This document shows positions 59,097 to 64,000 of a stretch of DNA of 64,000 nucleotides, in pieces. Within the stretch, counting starts at the first letter, position 1; the number at the start of each line of letters is the position of its first letter. The stretch is from Sulfuritalea sp. (lineage in GTDB: Bacteria; Pseudomonadota; Gammaproteobacteria; Burkholderiales; Rhodocyclaceae). The translations under genes were made by a program, and so were the position numbers. The notes under the pieces were generated by a model. That model saw only the letters and a program-made list of their open reading frames with translations, did no database searches and had not been told where the DNA came from. Where the stretch lies: assembly GCA_030247575.1 (NCBI GenBank), contig JAOTRV010000024.1, forward strand, positions 1-64,000. The letters run 5' to 3'.

Positions 59097-62000
59097 GTGC
59101 GTCTAAACAAGCTGAAACTTTCGGGCTTCAAGTCTTTTGTTGAGCCCACTACCGTGCTGTTTCCCGGCCAACTGGCGGGCGTGGTCGGCCCCAACGGCTG
59201 CGGCAAGTCGAACATCATCGACGCCGTGCGCTGGGTGCTGGGCGAATCCAAGGCCTCGGAACTGCGCGGCGAGTCGATCCAGGACGTGATCTTCAAGGGC
59301 TCGGGCAACCGCAAGGAAGTCAGCCGCGCCAGCGTCGAGCTGTTCTTCGACAACGCCGAGGGACGCGCCGCGGGCCAGTGGAGCCAGTACGCCGAAATCA
59401 CGGTCAAGCGCCTGCTCGACCGCGAAGGCAATTCGAGCTACTACATCAACAATCTGCACGTGCGCCGCCGCGACGTGATCGATCTCTTCCTCGGCACCGG
59501 CCTCGGTCCGCGCGCCTACGCCATCATCGGCCAAGGCATGATCTCGCGCATCGTCGAGGCCAAGCCCGAGGAGCTACGCTTCTTCCTCGAAGAAGCGGCC
59601 GGCGTCACCAAGTACAAGGAGCGCCGCAAGGAGACCGAGCACCGCCTCGAAGACGCGCGCGAGAACATCGCCCGCGTCGATGACATCCGCAACGAGCTGG
59701 AAATCCAGGTCAGCCACCTGCAGGGGCAGGCGACGGTGGCGCAGCAGTATCGCGATCTGCACCAGCAGATGTCGCACAAGCAGACGCTGCTCTGGCTGAA
59801 GAAGCGCAACGACGCGAGGCACGACAGCCAGCGCCTGGCGCGGCTGGTGGAGGAAGCCGTCAATCGCGTCGAGGGCGAAACCGCGCAGCTGCGCGAGATC
59901 GAAGCGCGCGTCGAGCATGCGCGCGAAAGCCACTACTCGGCCTCGGACGCCTTGCATGCGGCGCAGGCCGAGATGTTCGCGGCCAATACCGAAGTCAGCC
60001 GCCTCGAATCCGAAATCGGCCATTTGCGCGACTCGCGCTCGCGCCTCGAAGCGCGCCTCGCCCAGTTGGGCGCCGAGCAGGCTCACTGGCAGGCGCAGCA
60101 AAGCCAGTTGGCCGAGGACGAAGCGCGCTGGAACCTGCTGCTGGAGAATTCGCGCACCCGCTCCGCGACCGCGGTGGCTCGCCACGAGGAAGCCGCGGCG
60201 CGGCTGCCCGAGGCCGAGGATGCGGTGCAGTCCGCAGGCAGCGAGGTTACCGAGGCACGGCGCAGCCTGAGCGAAGCCGAGCAGGCCTTGCGCCTGGCCG
60301 AAGCCGACAAGGGACACGCCCAGCGCGCACTGGAAAACCTCGCACAGCGCCGCAGCCGGCTGGAGCAGGACCGGCAGGCGCTCGGCGCGCCCGATCCGGC
60401 ATTGCTCGCCGCATCGCAGGAAAGCGAGCAGCGCGCCGAGGAGACGCTGGCGCAGGCGCAGGAGCGCCTGACGGCGCTGCAATCGACCATACCGACGGCC
60501 GAGGCGCAGTTGCGCACGGCGCGCGAAGCCCTGCAGGCCGCCCACCGCAGCCTGACCGAGACCCGCGCGCGGCACGATGCGCTGGCGCATCTGCAGGCCA
60601 GGGTGGCGCAAAGCGGCGAGATCGGCGACTGGCTCAAGGCGCGCCACCTGGCCGACGCCAAGCCGCTGTGGCAGGCGATCCAGGTCGAGGCCGGCTGGGA
60701 AACCGCGGTCGAGGCCGTGCTGCGCGAACGCTTCTCGGCGCTGACGGCCGATGCCGACACCGTACGCGCGGCGCTGACATCACCGCCGCCCGCAATTCTT
60801 GCGCTGGCGCTGGCGCGGGAACCCGGCGCCGCCGTGCCGGCCGCTGCGGAGAGTCTGCGCAGCAAGGTGCGCTGCGACGATCCGCGCTGGTCGGGCGTGC
60901 TCGATGAATGGCTGGCCGGCGTTGCCGTCGCCGACGACCTCTCGACCGAATTACCGCTGGCGTCGGGCCGGCGTGTTTCGCGCGCCGGCCATCTGCTGAC
61001 CCCCGCCGGACTCACGCTGTATGTGCCGGACGCCAAGACCCACGGCGTCATCGAGCGCCAGCGCGAGATCGACGAACTGGCCGGCCTTCTTGCCGTGCGG
61101 GCCGAGGCCGAAGAGGCGGCGCGCGAAGCGCAGCGCGCGGCCGAACAGCACCTGACGGACAGCCAGACCCGGCTCGCGGCCGGACGGCGCGCCATGCAGG
61201 AAGCGCAGCAGGCCTTCCATGCGGCGCAAGTCGAGGCGCTCAAGCTGGCCCAGGCCCAGGCCCGCTTCGAGGAACGCTCGGCGCAGATCGATCGCGACCT
61301 GGCCGAACTGCAGCGTCAGGAGGAAATCGAACAGGCCCGCCGCGAACGTGCCGAGGCCGAAGGCGAATTGCAGCGCGAGCGCCTGGCCGAAGTGCGCGAC
61401 CGGCTGGAGCAGGCCCTCGAAATCCATCGGCTGAAGGACGCGGCGCTGCGCGAAGCCCGGGCGCTCGAAATCCAGCTCGGGCGCGAAGCCCAGGAGGCCG
61501 GTTTCTCCGAGCGCGAATGCCTGTCGAAACTTGACGACAACGCCCGCGCCGCGGCGACGGCGGCCAGCCAGCTGCAGCGCGTCGAAGGCGAGACCCGCGC
61601 CGCGCGCACCGAAGTCGCCGGCATCAGCGACACAGTGCTGCAGGAACAATTGCATGCCGCGCTGGATGCGAAGCAAGGCAAGGAGTCGTCGCTGGCGGAA
61701 CGGCGCAATGTGCTGGAAACGGCCGCCGGCGAGCTGCGCAGCCTCGACGAGCAGCGCATGAAGCTGGAGCAGGGCCTCGTCCCGCTGCGCGACAAGATCA
61801 ACGACCTGCGGCTCAAGGCGCAGGCGGCCCAGATCAACGAAGAGCAATACCGCGAACGGCTGGCCGAAGTGCACATCGTCAGCGAGGAAGACGAAGCGCC
61901 CTACGCCGAGGAGCTGGCCGCCGGCGGCGCGGAGCGGCTCAAGGACAACGTGCTGCAGGCCGACATTGCACGGCTCACGGCCGAGATCGAAACCCTCGGA

Positions 62001-62617
62001 CCGGTCAATCTCGCGGCGCTGGAAGAGCTGGCCACGGCCTCCGAGCGCAAGGGCTTCCTCGACGCGCAATCGACCGACCTGGCCGAGGCGATCGGCACGC
62101 TGGAAGACGCCATCCGCCGCATCGACCGCGAAACGCGCGAGCAGTTGCAGGAGACCTACGACACGGTCAACACGCATTTCGGCACCTTGTTCCCGCAACT
62201 CTTCGGCGGCGGCGAGGCGCGGCTGATCCTGACCGGCGACGAGATTCTCGATGCCGGCATCCAGATCATGGCGCAGCCGCCGGGCAAGAAGAACACCACG
62301 ATCCATCTGCTCTCCGGCGGCGAAAAGGCGCTGACGGCGATCGCCCTGGTGTTCGCGCTGTTCCAGTTGAATCCGGCGCCGTTCTGCATGCTCGACGAAG
62401 TCGATGCGCCGCTCGACGATTCGAACACGGTGCGTTTCTGCGAGATGGTCAAGCGCATGTCGGTGCAAACCCAGTTCGTCTTCATTTCGCACAACAAGAT
62501 CGCCATGGAAATGGCCCAGCAACTGATCGGAGTGACCATGCAGGAACAGGGCGTGTCGCGCATCGTCGAAGTCGACATGGAAGAGGCGCTGCGCCTCGCC
62601 GACGATCAGAAGGCGGC

Positions 62618-62621
<4 letters not shown>
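59097..62621 (+). CDS. smc: Chromosome segregation protein SMC
   Basis: The 1174-residue protein has Walker A GPNGCGKS (31-38), long coiled coils around a hinge (about 510-660), and a C-terminal head with signature LLSGGEKALTAIAL and Walker B CMLDEVDAPLDD. It condenses and segregates the chromosome with ScpA and ScpB. The GTG start matches the family (MRLNKLKLSGFKSF). Confidence 0.96.

Positions 62622-64000
<1,379 letters not shown>

Overview
The window is high-GC DNA with the gene order and gene content of a betaproteobacterium, most likely in or near the Rhodocyclales. The markers for this are dapC-dapD-pilU-dapE-prmB in one run, tyrB divergent from uvrB, smc-zipA-ligA, livGFKHM, rne divergent from rluC, and ppk divergent from ppx. 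At the left edge lies a sigma-54-controlled, phenol-type aromatic locus of the kind found in denitrifying aromatic degraders. No genus can be assigned from sequence reading alone. No rRNA genes, CRISPR arrays or complete insertion sequences were seen.

Layout. 0-3 kb: the first 87 codons of a phenylphosphate-synthase-like PEP-utilising enzyme, broken off at about position 115, with its -24/-12 promoter and an upstream activator site, divergent from a DmpR/MopR-type phenol-sensing activator; a YhbP-like flavoprotein follows. 3-9 kb (minus strand): dapC-dapD-pilU-dapE-prmB-response regulator-ferredoxin, tightly packed and mostly overlapping, covering lysine/peptidoglycan precursor synthesis, twitching motility, ribosomal protein methylation and a signalling pair. 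9-12.5 kb: dienelactone hydrolase, ankyrin protein, nucleoside deoxyribosyltransferase, yaeQ, an arginase-family ureohydrolase and a 44-residue basic protein. 12.68-12.92 kb: a promoter-to-terminator unit with no gene, a good small-RNA candidate. 13-17 kb (minus): ravA-viaA-DUF364. 17-20 kb: MFS exporter, glycine-zipper envelope protein, small zinc proteins and tRNA-Asn. 20-27 kb: tyrB, uvrB, a low-molecular-weight phosphatase and rne with a long leader. 27-33.6 kb: rluC-HAD-Rieske-sppA, then ppk and ppx.

33.6-37.1 kb: a retrograde lipid (Mla/MCE) transport operon whose permease carries a fused STAS domain and which ends with an auxiliary lipoprotein. 37-46 kb: acyl-CoA synthetase, a penicillin-acylase-family hydrolase, an ECHDC3-type crotonase without the usual catalytic glutamates, and a 934-residue ACP/acyl-adenylating/acyltransferase fusion coupled to an Atg22-like transporter; together these suggest lipid or acyl modification. 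46.2-51.3 kb: a complete branched-chain/aromatic-acid-type ABC importer (livG, livF, binding protein, livH, livM), in which LivF has Arg in place of the Walker A Lys. 51.3-59 kb: dsbA-dsbB, LysR-HpaI aldolase, a TumE/TumA toxin-antitoxin pair with two abutting perfect operators, gabD, MFS, LysE and queF. 59-64 kb: smc-zipA-ligA, with ligA running off the window.

A 24-bp sequence recurs at six intergenic sites, five of them just after a stop codon, and behaves like a dispersed short repeat. The clearest unexplained items are the 12.7-kb RNA candidate, the broken pps-like gene with its edge element, the ACP-ligase-acyltransferase fusion and the intergenic repeat family.
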